From the NCBI GenBank assembly GCA_947650365.1, contig OX393549.1:20210572-20274571 (forward strand): DNA of 64,000 nt, given 5' to 3'. Below the pieces are notes generated by a model. The model made no database searches and was not told the DNA's origin. It saw only the letters and a program-made list of their open reading frames with translations. Shown piece after piece: positions 13,301 to 24,010 of this stretch. A program made the translations under genes and the position numbers. Each line of letters starts with the position of its first letter. Positions within the stretch are counted from its first letter, which is position 1. This stretch comes from Chamaelirium japonicum. Lineage: Eukaryota; Streptophyta; Magnoliopsida; Liliales; Melanthiaceae.

Positions 13301-16300
13301 CTTCAAACTGCCAGGAGAATGAAACCTCATTCCAGCGAATTGGGAGTGGATTAGAAGGAAATGACCGGCCTTCTGCTGCTAAACAGAAACGAGCCAAACC
13401 AATTAACCCAGAGAAGCTTGAACGTCGGGTGAATATCTGATTTTACTAAATCTTTTATTGCATTTGTTTAGTAGGTTTGTAACATTTCTTTTCCTGCAGC
13501 AATTACGACAACTAAGGAAGGAAAAGCGAGCTACTGAGCTCATTCAACTGAGTCGTGACACTGAACTCCAGATCGAAAATACAGTCATTGAATATTCAAA
13601 GCAATTCAACACCTCAAACAGAGAAAAATACAGCATTTGGCGGAGAGAATATCAAAACCCTCATTCAGATTCCATGTTGAAACTCATGAAAGATCAGATC
13701 ATAATGGCTAAGGTGTATGCTAGCATTGCTCATTCTAAGAAATTAACTGATCTTAATGAGCTCCTGATGAAACGCATTAGAGAGAGTCAGCATGCTATTG
13801 GAGAAGCAAATTCAGATTCTGAACTGCGCCAGGGGTATTTCGTCTCTTGATCTTTTCTTTCATATTATGTTGTTTGCCTCTAATTACCTTTTCTAGACTG
13901 ATACTGTTCGTCTCTCAATTAGGGCTCTTGAACGAGGGAAAGCAATGGGACATGCTTTATTCATGACAAAAAACCGGTTATATGACTGTCCTACAGTGAC
14001 AAGAAAACTACGGGCTATGCTTCAGTATACAGAAGAAAATATAGATGCTCAGAAAAAGAAAAGCATGTTCTTGATGCATCTTGCTGCAAAGACTATCCCT
14101 AAACCGTTACACTGCCTGCCTTTACAGCTCACCACCGATTACTTCTTGCATGATCACACCAACACAGGATTGTTAGACAAGAGAAACCTTGAAGATCCCT
14201 CTCTCTACCACTATGCTATATTCTCTGATAATGTACTTGCGACATCCGTAGCTGTAAATTCTACTGTTAAACATGTGAAGGAACCTGAGAAACATGTCTT
14301 TCATATAGTCACAGACAGACTCAACTTCGCAGCTATGAAAATGTGGTTCCATGTCCATCCTATACAAGCGACAGTCCATGTGGAGAACATTGATGAATTC
14401 AAGTGGCTCAATTCTTCTTATTGTCCGATTCTTCGTCAACAAGAATCTGGAAGAATGAAAGAATATTACTTCAAAGGAAATCATCCATCTTCTGTTTCTT
14501 CTGCGAATGAAAATCTCAAATATAAGAATCCAAAATACTTGTCTATGCTTAACCATCTAAGGTTCTACATGCCAGAAATATACCCAAAGCTAGATAAGAT
14601 ACTGTTTCTTGATGATGATGTTGTTGTTCGAAAGGATTTGACACAGCTTTGGTCTATTGATATGAAAGGCATGGTGAACGGTGCAGTAGAGACCTGTAAA
14701 GGGAGCTTTCATCGGTTTGATACATATCTCAATTTTTCAAGCTTGAAAATCTCTAAGAACTTTGATCCACGTGCTTGTGGATGGGCATTTGGGATGAATA
14801 TCTTTGACTTAAAGGAATGGAAGAAGCAAAACATTACAGGAATATATCATTATTGGCAAGACTTGGTAAGGAAGTGTTTTCATTCACTTGTTGTTTGTTC
14901 TGCCTTTTCTTTTCCTTTTTTTTGTTGTTACTTTTGATTATAGCAGTGAATGCTATTGAAATTTCTTGTTTCTTTACTTTTCTTCTCTCTCGCTATCCCT
15001 ATTTCTCGTTTTCTAAATGCTAAGCTAATAAATTTTGCTGCATAGTTATAATTGGCTAGGTTTACCACCTTTGAAATATGTTGTTACATGGACAATGATG
15101 CAATTATCTTTGTGGAAACAAAATGTAGGGTTTCATGTGACTTTTATAACATATCAAAGTTATCAATATTGAATTGTAGTGACTTTCTTATTTTTATTGA
15201 CATGAAATTTTATGTAATATTTCGGTTTGATAGTGAAATGTTCGAAATCTAAAATTTATATTATGGAATCAAGTGGTTTCCCGCACAGATTGTGTTGATA
15301 CCATTAATAAACTTTTTTATTAAAAATAAAAAGGAAAACTACTATATATAAAATATTGATTTGTGAGGGTGAAAGTGCGCATATGCACCCACATTATTTG
15401 TTATTTCATGAGGATGTTGTATCCAATTAAATTTCACTTGAATACTTCGTTTTGGGTACAACTTCCAAGATGTTGAGGTCTGGGTGACTTGGTGATAGAA
15501 AATTTCCTATCAACTATTTGAAATGGGAAACTATTAGGTTACATTGATAGCACTTATCCTATAGCAATGGGATACTTGCCACCTAAATGATATCTTTCAC
15601 ATGTAAAGAGACTGTATCGATATGGATGTGGCAACACGTCACTAATTGGAACTTGGAAATTTGCCACTGAAGGACCAACCTAGTATTAGCGAAAATGTTT
15701 TGTTATAGCCATTTGACTTCGTTTTATGAATTAAAAGATTCGTTGTAACAAAGAGTTTTAGCTACTGCTACATTACTGACATGTAGTTGATCCACCCATG
15801 TTCTCCCCTATCAGTATTGTGTTTATTTATCAGCTATAAATAAGACACATGAAAATATCGTGGATGACAATCACCTATTGAATCCCATTTTAACTATAGT
15901 TCCTGTATGGCGATGAAAGTTTAAAGATATAAAAAAAGGGAATTGGTTACTTGTCAACCACTTATAGTAGAAGATAAGAAGAGAAAGCAAGATTAAGAAA
16001 AATATCTGCTTTAGGGGTTTGTTATAAAACTTAACTTTAAGCAGAACCATGAGAAAATTCCTATCCTTTCCCTTTTTGTTTAGGACATCAGAATTATGCT
16101 TCTTTTTCCGTCCCAGAACCTATACTTCGTCATCACATGCTCTTCCAAATTATGCAAGATTAAATATTCAATTGGTTGATCAACAGTGCGAAATTAAACA
16201 AGAGCATACGAGAAAAACATCCAACAACAGTAAGCATCACAGAGAGAAGGATTTTTATGTGGTTCGGGAACTCCCTACTTCATGGGCCAAGCTTGTCTGA

Positions 16301-19300
16301 AGATCATACACTATGAAAGTCAATGGTTGATATATACACATAATCCAACACACTCGATAGTGCTATTCCGCATGTCTTATATGGTCAAGAGTGTCGCTAG
16401 ACTCGATCAACCCCGCAAGGTCTTCGAAGCATCCGTGCCTAAATCATGCCAGATCTTGGACCCCTCCTGGAAAAGTGATGTCTTCGGCTAACTTTCCTCA
16501 AAATGCAATCATATCCTCATGAATTGTTCCAACGGTTCATAAGATCCCCGATATGATAATCTTCCTCTAAAGTTCTCTTGGTAGAGATTTATGAGAAAGT
16601 CGATTATGGTGAAAGGATCTAGGTCATCCAAAAAGATCGATCATGCAAACCCTAGGATACCTAACAATTTATCTTTATATGAAAGATATGGAAAACATTA
16701 AGGATCCATAGAGAAAAACCCGAGAGATGAACAATGCAAAAGCTCAAAAAAACCCTTCTTCTCTCCCTTTGTGATTCCACAAGCCATCACAACGTTTAGG
16801 TATCCCCACGCATACTCTAAAAGAGCAGCCAACAAGTCCTATATATACTCCCAAAACCCTAAGAAATCAACCCCACAAAAAGCCACGCAAACTCAATTAA
16901 AATCGGACTGAAAACGTGAATTTTTTAGCATAGGATCAATTGAATATTGAGCTTCCACTTGAGGGTTCGGCCAGGAAACATCAGCTTAGAAGATCGATCT
17001 TCTATAGATCTTTCAGTTGAAAGTTCTGCCAAAATTTCTGTACTGCACTGAAGGCTTAGAAGATCGATCTTCCAAAAACAAGTTTTGTCTTTCTGAACAA
17101 CAGAAACTGGAACAATAAGATCAACCTTCTTGCTAGGCAAGATCGATCTTCTAGTACTAAAAATCATTGACTAGTTCTTTTCTTTAGACCAAAAACAAGG
17201 GTGTTATCCCTAATAGGAAAGAGGAGAGAATTGATTTGGGAGCAAAGAGAGAACTGAGACACCTCCTCCTTTCTTGGGTTGCTCTTAGCAATACCGACTT
17301 AAGTCGGGTATGGGAGCCTTAATAAGTCATCTCACTTTAAAATACCAAATAAAATAAAGCCCATTAACTAAGGCCCAATAACCCAATTACATTAAATAAA
17401 ACCGAAACCTATGAAAGACCATCAAACAGTGTCTGAATCTGGATCCGTTTGAAGTGAATTGAAGCTCCGATCATCTTCTGCGATGCCCTTAGCAATACCG
17501 ACTTACGTCGGGTATGGGAGCCTTAATAAGCCATCTCACTTTAAAATACCAAATAAAATAAAGCCCATTAACTAAGGCCCAATAACCCAATTACATTAAA
17601 TAAAACCAAAACCAATGAAAGACCATCAAATAGTGTTTGAATCTGAATCCGTCTTGTTAGGAGATGACGGCTAGGGTTTGGAGAGGAATAGAATGCATTC
17701 CATTGAGGGACTCAAGCCCAATATATGTACATGTATCACTATACAATCCGACCCGACTATACATTAAATCCGACCCATCTATATGTACATTAACACTCCC
17801 CCTCAAACTCACGGTGGATCATGAACCGAGAGTTTGCCTAGAAAATGCTGGAAGCGAGCAATCGTCAGGGGTTTCGTCAGAAAATCAGCAGTCTGCTCCG
17901 ATGAGGAAATGAAAGGCAGGGAGATGGTGTGGTCGATAAACGTCTGGCGAACATAATGACAATCAACTTCAATATGCTTTGTTCGCTCATGGAAGACCGG
18001 GTTGCTAGCAATCTGAATAGCACTCCGGTTGTCACAGAAGAGAGGAGTGGGCCCGGATATCACCACTCCTAAGTCGAGCAGAAGACGGCGAAGCCAGACA
18101 ATCTCGGCGGTGGTGGAAGCCATAGCCCTGTATTCGGCTTCGGTGCTGGAGCGAGCAACAGACTCCTGCTTCTTGCTGCGCCACGAAATCAGTGAATCAC
18201 CCAGAAACACACAGTATCCTGTAGTCGAGCGACGAGTGGCTGCATCTCCTGCCCAATCTGCATCGGAGTAGGCACGCAGCACCAACGGAGAGGTGGAGGG
18301 AAACAGTAGTGAACGGGTGATGGTGCCCCGGAGGTAGCGGATAATCCGAAGAACAGCTGCAAAGTGTACTGACCGTGGAGCCTGAACAAACTGACTGACA
18401 ATGCCAACTGCATGGGCAATGTCTGGCCGGGTCATGGTTAGATAGACGAGCATCCCAACCAGCCTCTGGTAGCGGGAGACATCCTGGAGCGGCTCACCGT
18501 CTGTAGCGAGAAGCTTCAAATTGAGCTCCATGGGTGTATCAGCAGTGCGCGTGTCCGTAAGAGCAGCATCAGCAAGAATGTCGGAGATGTACTTCTACTG
18601 GGAGACCAACAGACCACGAGCTGACCGGGCAATCTCAAGGCCCAAAAAGTAGCGAAGAGTTCCCAGATCTTTTATCTCAAATGACTCTGGAGGTGCCGCT
18701 GAAGAGAGGCGATGGTGGCACTGTCATCCCCAGTGATGATCATATCATCCACATAGAGGAGAAGAACTGCAATGCCCTGACTGGAGGAGCGAGTGAACAA
18801 GGCATAGTCGGAGTGACGCTCAACAAACCCGGCGGCCAGAACTGCACTGCGAAATCGCTCAAACCAGGCACGAGGGGCCTGCTTGAGCCCATAGATGGCT
18901 CGGCGCAACCGACACACGTGCCCTGGAGGAACTGAAGTGCCCGGAGGAGGAGCCATGTAGACTTCCTCGGAGAGATCACCGTGGAGAAACGCATTGGTGA
19001 CATCCATCTGATGGAGAGGCCACCCTCGAGCAGCTGCCACAGCTAAGAGGGTGCGCACAGTAGTCATCCGAGCAACTGGAGCAAACGTCTCCTCGTAGTC
19101 AATCCCATACTCCTAGGAGAAGCCGCGAGCAACGAGGCGAGCCTTGTGCCGCTCAATGGATCCGTCAGGTCGAGTCTTGACCTTGAATATCCACTTGCAG
19201 CTAACAGGCACCACCCCGGAGGGACAAGGCACCAACTCCCAGGTCTTGGTCCGCTGAAAAGCCTCAAGCTCAACTGACATGGCCTGCCGCCATTCCGGAT

Positions 19301-22300
19301 GTAACGCTGCCTCACGGTACGACTGGGGCTCCCGATGGGTGTGTATAGCAGTAAGAAAAGCCTGAAAGGATGGTGAATAGGAGACACTGGCAGAGTAGCC
19401 AGAAGAGTCAGGAGAGTCAGAAGGAAAAGCAGAGTAGTCAAACCTGTCAGGAGAGTAGTCATATCTGTCAGGAGGGTGATGTTCGCGCGCCGGGTAGCGC
19501 CGAACAGGAGCAGGATCCACGACCGGGGATGAGGGGGCAGCAGCATCAGGCGAGGGAGTACCAGTGTGAACCGACTCTGGAGGAGGAGCTGCAGACCGAC
19601 GTACATAGACACGAGTAACGGGTGGTGGTGGAGGTGGCGAGGGAGACTGAGGAGGTGGTAGTGGTGGTGGAGGTGGTGGTGAGGGAGGGAGACTGAGGAG
19701 GTGGTGGTGGTGGTGGTGGCGGGGAAGATGGAGGTGGAGTAGGCGTGGGTGGGGCAACAGAAAACGGGGGTAGAACGGGGATGTGGAGAGGTGATGAAGG
19801 CGAGGAGGGTGATGCAGGAGGCAAGGAAATATCCCGAGACTCAGGGGAAAAGTACGGGACATACTCAACAAAGGAAACGTGACGGGAGACACGGATCCGG
19901 CGAGCCAAGGGATCGTAACAACGATACCCCTTGTGCTCCCGACTGAGCCCCAAGTGAACACACCGAACAGATCTCGCAGAGAGTTTGGTGCGCTCATGGG
20001 GAGGAAGAAGAACGAAGCACGTGCAGCCAAACGTGCGAAGAAGGGAGTAGTCATGTGGGCTGGAGTGAAGGCGCTCATATGGGGTGGCACCGGACAGAGC
20101 AGATGACGGAGTGATATTGATGAGGTGGACAGCCGTCATGACAGCTTCAGCCCAGTAAGAGTGAGGAACAGACGCAGAGAGGAGCAAGGCTCGTGCGGTC
20201 TCAAGGACATGACGATGCTTGCGTTCGGCAACGCCGTTCTGCTCATGGGTGTGGGGACAGGACTGCTGGTGAAGAGTGTCGTGAGACTGAAGAATCTCAC
20301 GCATCTCGGAGGAGAGGTACTCCTTGGCACAATCAGACCGAAAGGTCTTAATGTGCCGACCAAACTGAGTGTGTATCATAGTGGTGAATCTCCTAAAGAT
20401 GTGAGGGACTTCAGACCGATGACGCATAAGATAAACCCAGGTGCACCTAGAGTAGTCATCGATGAAACACACATAGTACATGTAACCCGAAATGGATGCA
20501 ACAGGTGCAGGACCCCAAATGTCCGAATGTACTAAATCAAATAACGCATCAGATTGGGAAGCACTAGCAGAGAATGGAAGAGCTAGATGCTTTGCTAGTC
20601 TACAACCCGTACATACAGAGAGAGGGGAGAAGGACGCTCGACCCAAAGCGCCCGAACGGAATACGCTTTTGAGTCGATCACTCGATATGTGACCTAACCT
20701 TCTATGCCACAGGTCGGCATCGGAGGTAACAGACATGACAAACGCAACAGGAACGGAAGACACATGGAGATGGTCCAGCTGGTAAAGTCCTCCTGCTCTA
20801 CGGCCCAGCCCAATCCTCTGACCCGTCCGCGAATCCTGCACAACACAAACAGAAGGGGTGAAGGTGACAGTCAGACCAGAGTCGCAAAGAGAACTGATAG
20901 AGATCAGATTAATGTTAAGACGGGGGGCATGATGGACATGGGGTAGGGTCAGGTGACCAGAAGGGTCAGAGGTAGTAGTGACGGATCCACATTGCAGAAT
21001 AGGGACGAGAGTCCCATCCACAGTGCGAACCTCCTGGTGGGTGGTAGTGGGAGAACAGTCAGTGAGGACAGTGGAGTCAAAGGTGAGGTGACAGGAGGCA
21101 CTCGAGTCGAATATCCATGGAGCAGTAGTACCCGGAGTGGCAGAGAGACTGTGAGCTGTCGAAGAGCTGGTGGAGGCGAGGTACCGAAGTAGTAATTCCT
21201 CAAAGCGCTGGAGGCGGTCGGAGTAAGACCGAGACTGAGCAGAAGTACCCGGAGTGGCAGAGAGACCGTGATCTGTCGAAGAGCTGGTGGAGGCGAGGTA
21301 TCGCAACAGTAACTCCTCAAAGCGCTGGAGGCGGTCGGAGTAAGACCGAGACGGAGCAGGAGTGGTGGCAGGCGGTGCTGGAGTAGGGAGATCAGCAGCA
21401 GTAGCAGTCTCGCCATCATAGCGGAGGAGACCCTGACGACGTCCACAGTCAACTGATGTGGTGGAGGGACGTGGCCCAAGAATACCAGCAAAACGAGGAG
21501 ACGGAGGGACCCGACGATCAGCGACGGTGTGCAGACAATATGGGAGCTGAGAGATGCTGGAGGAAGCCATATCTCGGAAGTACGGGGGCGAACCGGCACA
21601 AGGAAGGTCTGAGGCAGTCCGTACAGAGGAGACGGGCAGTTCGGTACAGAGGAGAAGGTGGGGCGGTGGGGCAGCAGGGGGTGCAGGAGCTGGCGAGGTT
21701 GCAGGGGAGGGGGCGGGTGAGCTGTCGGGGCAGAGGAAGGGGGGGCGGGGTGTCTGGGAGGTGTCGGGTGGGCTGCTGGAGCAAAGGAGGAGGCCGGAGG
21801 GAGGCGGAGGGGGCAGCCGGGTGGTGCGGAGGGGGCGGAGGGGGCTGCGGGTGGTGTGGAGGGGGGCTGTAGGGTGTCGGGAGGGGATCGGGGGGGGGGG
21901 GGGGGGGGGCTGTAGGGTGTCGGGGGTTGGCGGGGGGGCTGGAGGGGGGTCGGGGGGGGGGGGGGGGGGGGGCGGAGGTGGCTGTAGGAGGGTCGGGGGG
22001 GCTGTAGGGGGGTCGGCGGGGTGCTGTAGGGCGGAGGCGGGGCCGGGGGGGGTGGGCAGGTGGAGAAGGGGGGGCCGGCGGGGTGCTGGAGGGCGGAGGA
22101 GGGGTGTCGGGGGTTGGGCGGGTGGAGAAGGGGGGGGCCGGCGGTTGCTGTAGGCCGGAAGGGGGGGGGCCGGCGGTTGCTGTAGGCCGGAAGGGGGGGG
22201 GGCCGGCGGGGTACTGGAGGCCGGAAGTGGGGGCCGGGGGGGTGCTGGAGGCCGGAAGGGGGGGGGCGGGGGACTGCCGATCAGGTGAACGGAGGCCGGA

Positions 22301-24010
22301 GGAGATGACCGTCGTCGACGTCGCCGCGAGGGAGAACCCTAGTGTTCTGATACCATGTTAGGAGATGACGGCTAGGGTTTGGAGAGGAATAGAATGCATT
22401 CCATTGAGGGACTCAAGCCCAATATATGTACATGTATCACTATACAATCCGACCCGACTATACATTAAACCCGACCCATCTATATGTACATTAACACGTC
22501 TGAAGTGAATTGAAGCTCCGATCATCCTCTGCGATGCCTCTGGTGCTGAGTCTTCATCCGATCCCCATCAGACCCCTCCATGGAAAGTAGTTGAGGAGTT
22601 GTGAAGGAAACGATGAGGATTTCATGAAGGTGCTTGGGTTAACGGTAAAAGAAACGGAGCTCCAAAGGTGAAAACATAAAGGAACTCATAGTAAAGGTCA
22701 ATGGGTTGCTGGAGAGTTTCTGAAAGAATACTCATTGATCAAGCGCATAAGGAAGAAGATCAGTCATCATTTTGTAGCTTTGGATGAAAAAGAGTAGTGA
22801 TAATGATGGTATTTTGCACCCCTGATTACTTGAGGCGATTATTTTGATTCTCCAAACGTAGTCGAGCATGCATAGGCAGTTGTCTACGACTCTTTAAATG
22901 GATGATGAATGGCCAATCCAGTAACATCGTTTAGAAAACAGACAGTCAAACGGCTATTGAATGTATAGGAGCCAGCAAGGTGTGGTCGCTATGGCACGAA
23001 AATCCAAATAGGTGGCTGACCGAGAAGTAACATCTGACGGATTGATAAACATGCTAGTCGTCGCTCCAAACTCATGGGGGGGTGATTACATATCATTATG
23101 GATTTCTTGCAAATCTGTAAAAGATTGCCAGGTGGGGGGGCAATGTTTACACCATAAAGACCGTGATTGGCTTAGTGGAATCCTACCGCTGCTGCTGCTT
23201 ATTACATAAGAAATGCTTTTCCCTCTTTAGTGTTTCCATTATCGGAATGGGAAACCGCCTCAACAAAGCCACTGATCGCCGGTGCACAAAACCCACGTTA
23301 CCGAGGAGAGAGAAACCACGTGAAAATAGGGTGGTGGCTTATCATCGAGTAGTTGCGGGGAGCCACATGGGAGCCGGGGGTGTGAAAGCTAGTGATAAGC
23401 ACTTGAGCAGCCACATGGCTGCAAGGTGAGAAATGGTTGGAGGCTGCAGGACTGATGAGAGGAACCCAAAACTGGGTCACAACTTGAGGAGTTTTTCATG
23501 TGGTTGTGACTCATGTGGAACAACAATGGTGACAACTCCCAGCCGCTGGTGAATTCATTCATGATGGTACTAAAGGATGATCCCTTGTATTAAGTTTGTG
23601 CTCTTTTCGTATTTTTCATTTTTTTCCCGTTTTTTTTTTTCTTCTGTTCTTTGAATTTGTCAAGGTCCCAGTTGGCCATTTATATTGATGAACTATTATG
23701 TTTTTGCTGATCCACACTTCTTTTGATATGGTAGAACGGGGACCGGACGCTGTGGAAGCTGGGGTCGCTGCCTCCCGGTCTGCTGACATTCTACGGCCTC
23801 ACATACACGCTTGATCGGGATTGGCACGTCCTGGGGCTTGGCTACAACCCATCCATCCCCCCCTCCCAGATCGCTAACGCGGCCGTCATCCACTACAATG
23901 GCAACTACAAGCCGTGGCTGGACCTCGCCATCCCAAAATACAAGAAGTATTGGACCAAGTATGTGAACTTCGACAGCCCGTACCTTCAACGCTGCAACAT
24001 CCAGCAGTGA
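7646..24010 (+). CDS. GAUT3: GAUT3-like alpha-1,4-galacturonosyltransferase (GT8), 8 exons
   Basis: The protein would transfer galacturonic acid from UDP-GalA in homogalacturonan (pectin) synthesis in the Golgi. Exons are 7646-7708, 10812-10888, 11294-11354, 12727-12864, 13315-13428, 13500-13834, 13923-14865 and 23735-24010. All phases join, giving 668 aa; I recall about 680 aa for Arabidopsis GAUT3. A hydrophobic anchor lies near residues 12-30, a charged stem follows, and the GT8 domain runs from about residue 350 to the end. The metal and nucleotide-sugar motif LDDDVVV is at 492-498, and the second family motif HYNGNYKPW is at 630-638. The run [14 protein letters not shown] favours GAUT3 within the GAUT1-3 group. 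Exons 4-8 are firm; exons 1-3 are less so, because exon 1 needs a GC donor. Introns 1, 3 and 7 carry transposons. A decayed or alternatively spliced gene is possible but no lesion is seen. Confidence 0.88.
8471..8660 (+). repeat. tRNA-derived SINE-like repeat in GAUT3 intron 1
   Basis: TTAGCCTGGTGG (8483) fits a polymerase III A box and GGTTCAAGTATC (8532) a B box, with normal tRNA-like spacing. A short direct repeat ACCAAC flanks the segment (8471 and about 8659). The 3' tail is not homopolymeric, so the right boundary is approximate. Confidence 0.4.
10065..10134. repeat. (TA)n followed by (GA)n microsatellite
   Basis: TA units to 10108, then GA units to 10134, inside the hAT-like element. 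Confidence 0.95.
10281..10369. repeat. (TA)n microsatellite
   Basis: About 44 uninterrupted TA units inside the hAT-like element. Confidence 0.95.
10812..10888 (+). CDS. GAUT3: GAUT3 exon 2
   Basis: It follows a TTTCTGCAG acceptor and ends AATAAT before GTAAGA. It encodes [17 protein letters not shown] and onward, completing the anchor and entering the luminal stem. It leaves phase 2, which matches exon 3. Confidence 0.6.
11294..11354 (+). CDS. GAUT3: GAUT3 exon 3
   Basis: It follows TTTTACAG and ends GGAAAG before a weak GTTTCA donor. It encodes [20 protein letters not shown], a stem segment with two cysteines close together. The phase returns to 0 for exon 4. Confidence 0.6.
12195..12527. 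mobile_element. foldback MITE-like element, copy 2
   Basis: Inverted ends AGGGCAAATTAC and GTAATCTGCCCT enclose 333 bp. A perfect 7-bp repeat AATTTTT flanks both sides (12188-12194 and 12528-12534). It lies in intron 3 of GAUT3 and is related to 4467-4833. Confidence 0.7.
12727..12864 (+). CDS. GAUT3: GAUT3 exon 4 (stem region)
   Basis: It follows TTTATGCAG and ends at GGACTG before GTACTT. It encodes 46 residues from [13 protein letters not shown] through [11 protein letters not shown], a pattern I associate with the GAUT1-3 luminal stem. Phase 0 at both ends. Confidence 0.8.
13315..13428 (+). CDS. GAUT3: GAUT3 exon 5 (stem region)
   Basis: It follows CTGCCAG and ends CGTCGG before GTGAAT. 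It encodes 38 residues rich in Lys and Arg, including [16 protein letters not shown]. Phase 0 at both ends. Confidence 0.8.
13500..13834 (+). CDS. GAUT3: GAUT3 exon 6 (coiled stem)
   Basis: It follows TTCCTGCAG and ends CAGGG before GTATTT. It encodes [14 protein letters not shown] and a mainly helical segment including [20 protein letters not shown], the conserved GAUT stem before the catalytic domain. It leaves phase 2. Confidence 0.9.
13923..14865 (+). CDS. GAUT3: GAUT3 exon 7 (most of the GT8 catalytic domain)
   Basis: It starts after CAATTAG and ends CAAGACTTG before GTAAGG. It contains [19 protein letters not shown], the LDDDVVV metal motif (DDD at 14611-14619), [16 protein letters not shown] and [14 protein letters not shown]. 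This single exon makes the family assignment certain. Confidence 0.96.
17284..17654. repeat. 204-bp tandem duplication, second copy split by Copia
   Basis: Copy 1 is 17284-17487. Copy 2 starts at 17488, runs to 17654, and resumes after the Copia element at 22502-22538 (167 + 37 = 204 bases). The copies differ at only a handful of positions, for example CTTAAGTCGG against CTTACGTCGG. Confidence 0.9.
17655..17795 (-). repeat. Copia 3' LTR (141 bp)
   Basis: Begins TGTTAG and ends TAACA on the plus strand. It differs from the other LTR by one base. Confidence 0.95.
17796..17810 (-). promoter_or_regulatory. Copia polypurine tract
   Basis: On the minus strand the bases next to the 3' LTR read GAGTTTGAGGGGGAG, the expected primer for plus-strand DNA synthesis. 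Confidence 0.8.
17809..18680 (-). pseudogene. Copia RNase H and RT C-terminus fragment
   Basis: On the minus strand this encodes the end of RT ([17 protein letters not shown]) and RNase H, with [30 protein letters not shown] and the tail [11 protein letters not shown]. An in-frame TAG at 18595-18597 replaces the usual Gln codon. The upstream junction near 18681 lacks one base, shifting the frame relative to the RT core. Confidence 0.9.
18672..19112 (-). pseudogene. Copia reverse transcriptase core fragment
   Basis: Contains [30 protein letters not shown] and the catalytic YVDDM motif of Copia RT. It is bounded upstream by an in-frame TAG at 19113-19115 and downstream by the one-base deletion near 18681. 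Confidence 0.9.
19113..19690 (-). pseudogene. Copia linker and RT N-terminus fragment
   Basis: Contains the variable linker and the start of RT ([34 protein letters not shown]), ending at TAG 19113-19115. Its frame differs from the integrase frame. The shift lies in a proline-codon repeat near 19680-19695, where the plus strand has an extra GGGA-like unit. Confidence 0.85.
19546..21570 (-). pseudogene. Copia protease and integrase fragment with almost no gag
   Basis: After a short N-terminal piece the frame has a duplicated 39-residue segment, then [14 protein letters not shown], the protease region. The usual DSGA catalytic motif reads DSSA here. The GAG-pre-integrase and zinc region LWHRRLGH...CTGCRLAKH and the integrase core follow ([27 protein letters not shown] supply D, D and E). 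The frame ends in proline-rich linker where the shift occurs. No gag capsid domain or CCHC knuckle is visible upstream. Confidence 0.9.
21131..21364 (-). repeat. 117-bp tandem duplication inside the Copia reading frame
   Basis: The unit starting CCCGGAGTGG occurs at 21131 and 21248. It repeats 39 codons in frame ([20 protein letters not shown] and following residues), so it lengthens the protein without breaking the frame. Confidence 0.85.
21571..22343 (-). other. G-run-rich Copia leader
   Basis: Between the primer site and the coding region the plus strand is dominated by G runs, including 19 G at 21891-21909 and about 21 G at 21952-21972. A repeated GGCCGGCGGTTGCTGTAGG unit occurs near 22137-22200. 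No gag frame can be recognised here. It has the form of G-quadruplex DNA and is prone to slippage. Confidence 0.8.
22344..22355 (-). promoter_or_regulatory. Copia primer binding site (initiator Met tRNA)
   Basis: The minus strand reads TGGTATCAGAAC directly next to the 5' LTR. It matches the usual plant initiator tRNA-Met site TGGTATCAGAGC except at one position. Confidence 0.9.
22356..22496 (-). repeat. Copia 5' LTR (141 bp)
   Basis: Begins TGTTAG and ends TAACA on the plus strand. It is directly followed by the CGTCT target duplication. Confidence 0.95.
23735..24010 (+). CDS. GAUT3: GAUT3 exon 8 (C-terminus)
   Basis: It follows ATATGGTAG and ends with TGA at 24008. It encodes 91 residues including [29 protein letters not shown] and [13 protein letters not shown], the standard GAUT C-terminus. 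Phase 0 joins exon 7 exactly, so the 8.9-kb intron does not break the frame. Confidence 0.95.
   Translation, partial: NGDRTLWKLGSLPPGLLTFYGLTYTLDRDWHVLGLGYNPSIPPSQIANAAVIHYNGNYKPWLDLAIPKYKKYWTKYVNFDSPYLQRCNIQQ

Larger units (their letters stand above)
17655..22496 (-). mobile_element. Copia LTR retrotransposon inserted antisense in GAUT3 intron 7
   Basis: A 4842-bp element flanked by a perfect 5-bp target duplication CGTCT (17650-17654 and 22497-22501). The two LTRs are 141 bp each and differ at one base (T at 17769 against C at 22470). On the minus strand the order is 5' LTR, primer site, G/C-rich leader, protease, integrase, RT, RNase H, polypurine tract, 3' LTR. Integrase before RT defines Copia (Pseudoviridae). 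Gag is essentially missing and pol has at least four lesions, so this copy cannot mobilise itself. Near-identical LTRs show that the insertion is recent. Confidence 0.95.
14866..23734 (+). other. GAUT3 intron 7 (8.9 kb)
   Basis: GT-AG intron between HYWQDL and [10 protein letters not shown]. It contains unclassified AT-rich DNA, a 204-bp tandem duplication (17284-17654, continuing at 22502-22538) and an antisense Copia element (17655-22496). Apart from the Copia remnants I see no gene. The stretch 16190-17283 has phrases common in plant LTRs (for example TTTTTATGTGGTTCGGG), but no element ends could be found. Confidence 0.9.

Noticed and set aside
21554-22361. Gly/Arg-rich plus-strand frames
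   Set aside because: They read through the G-run leader of the Copia element on its non-coding strand.
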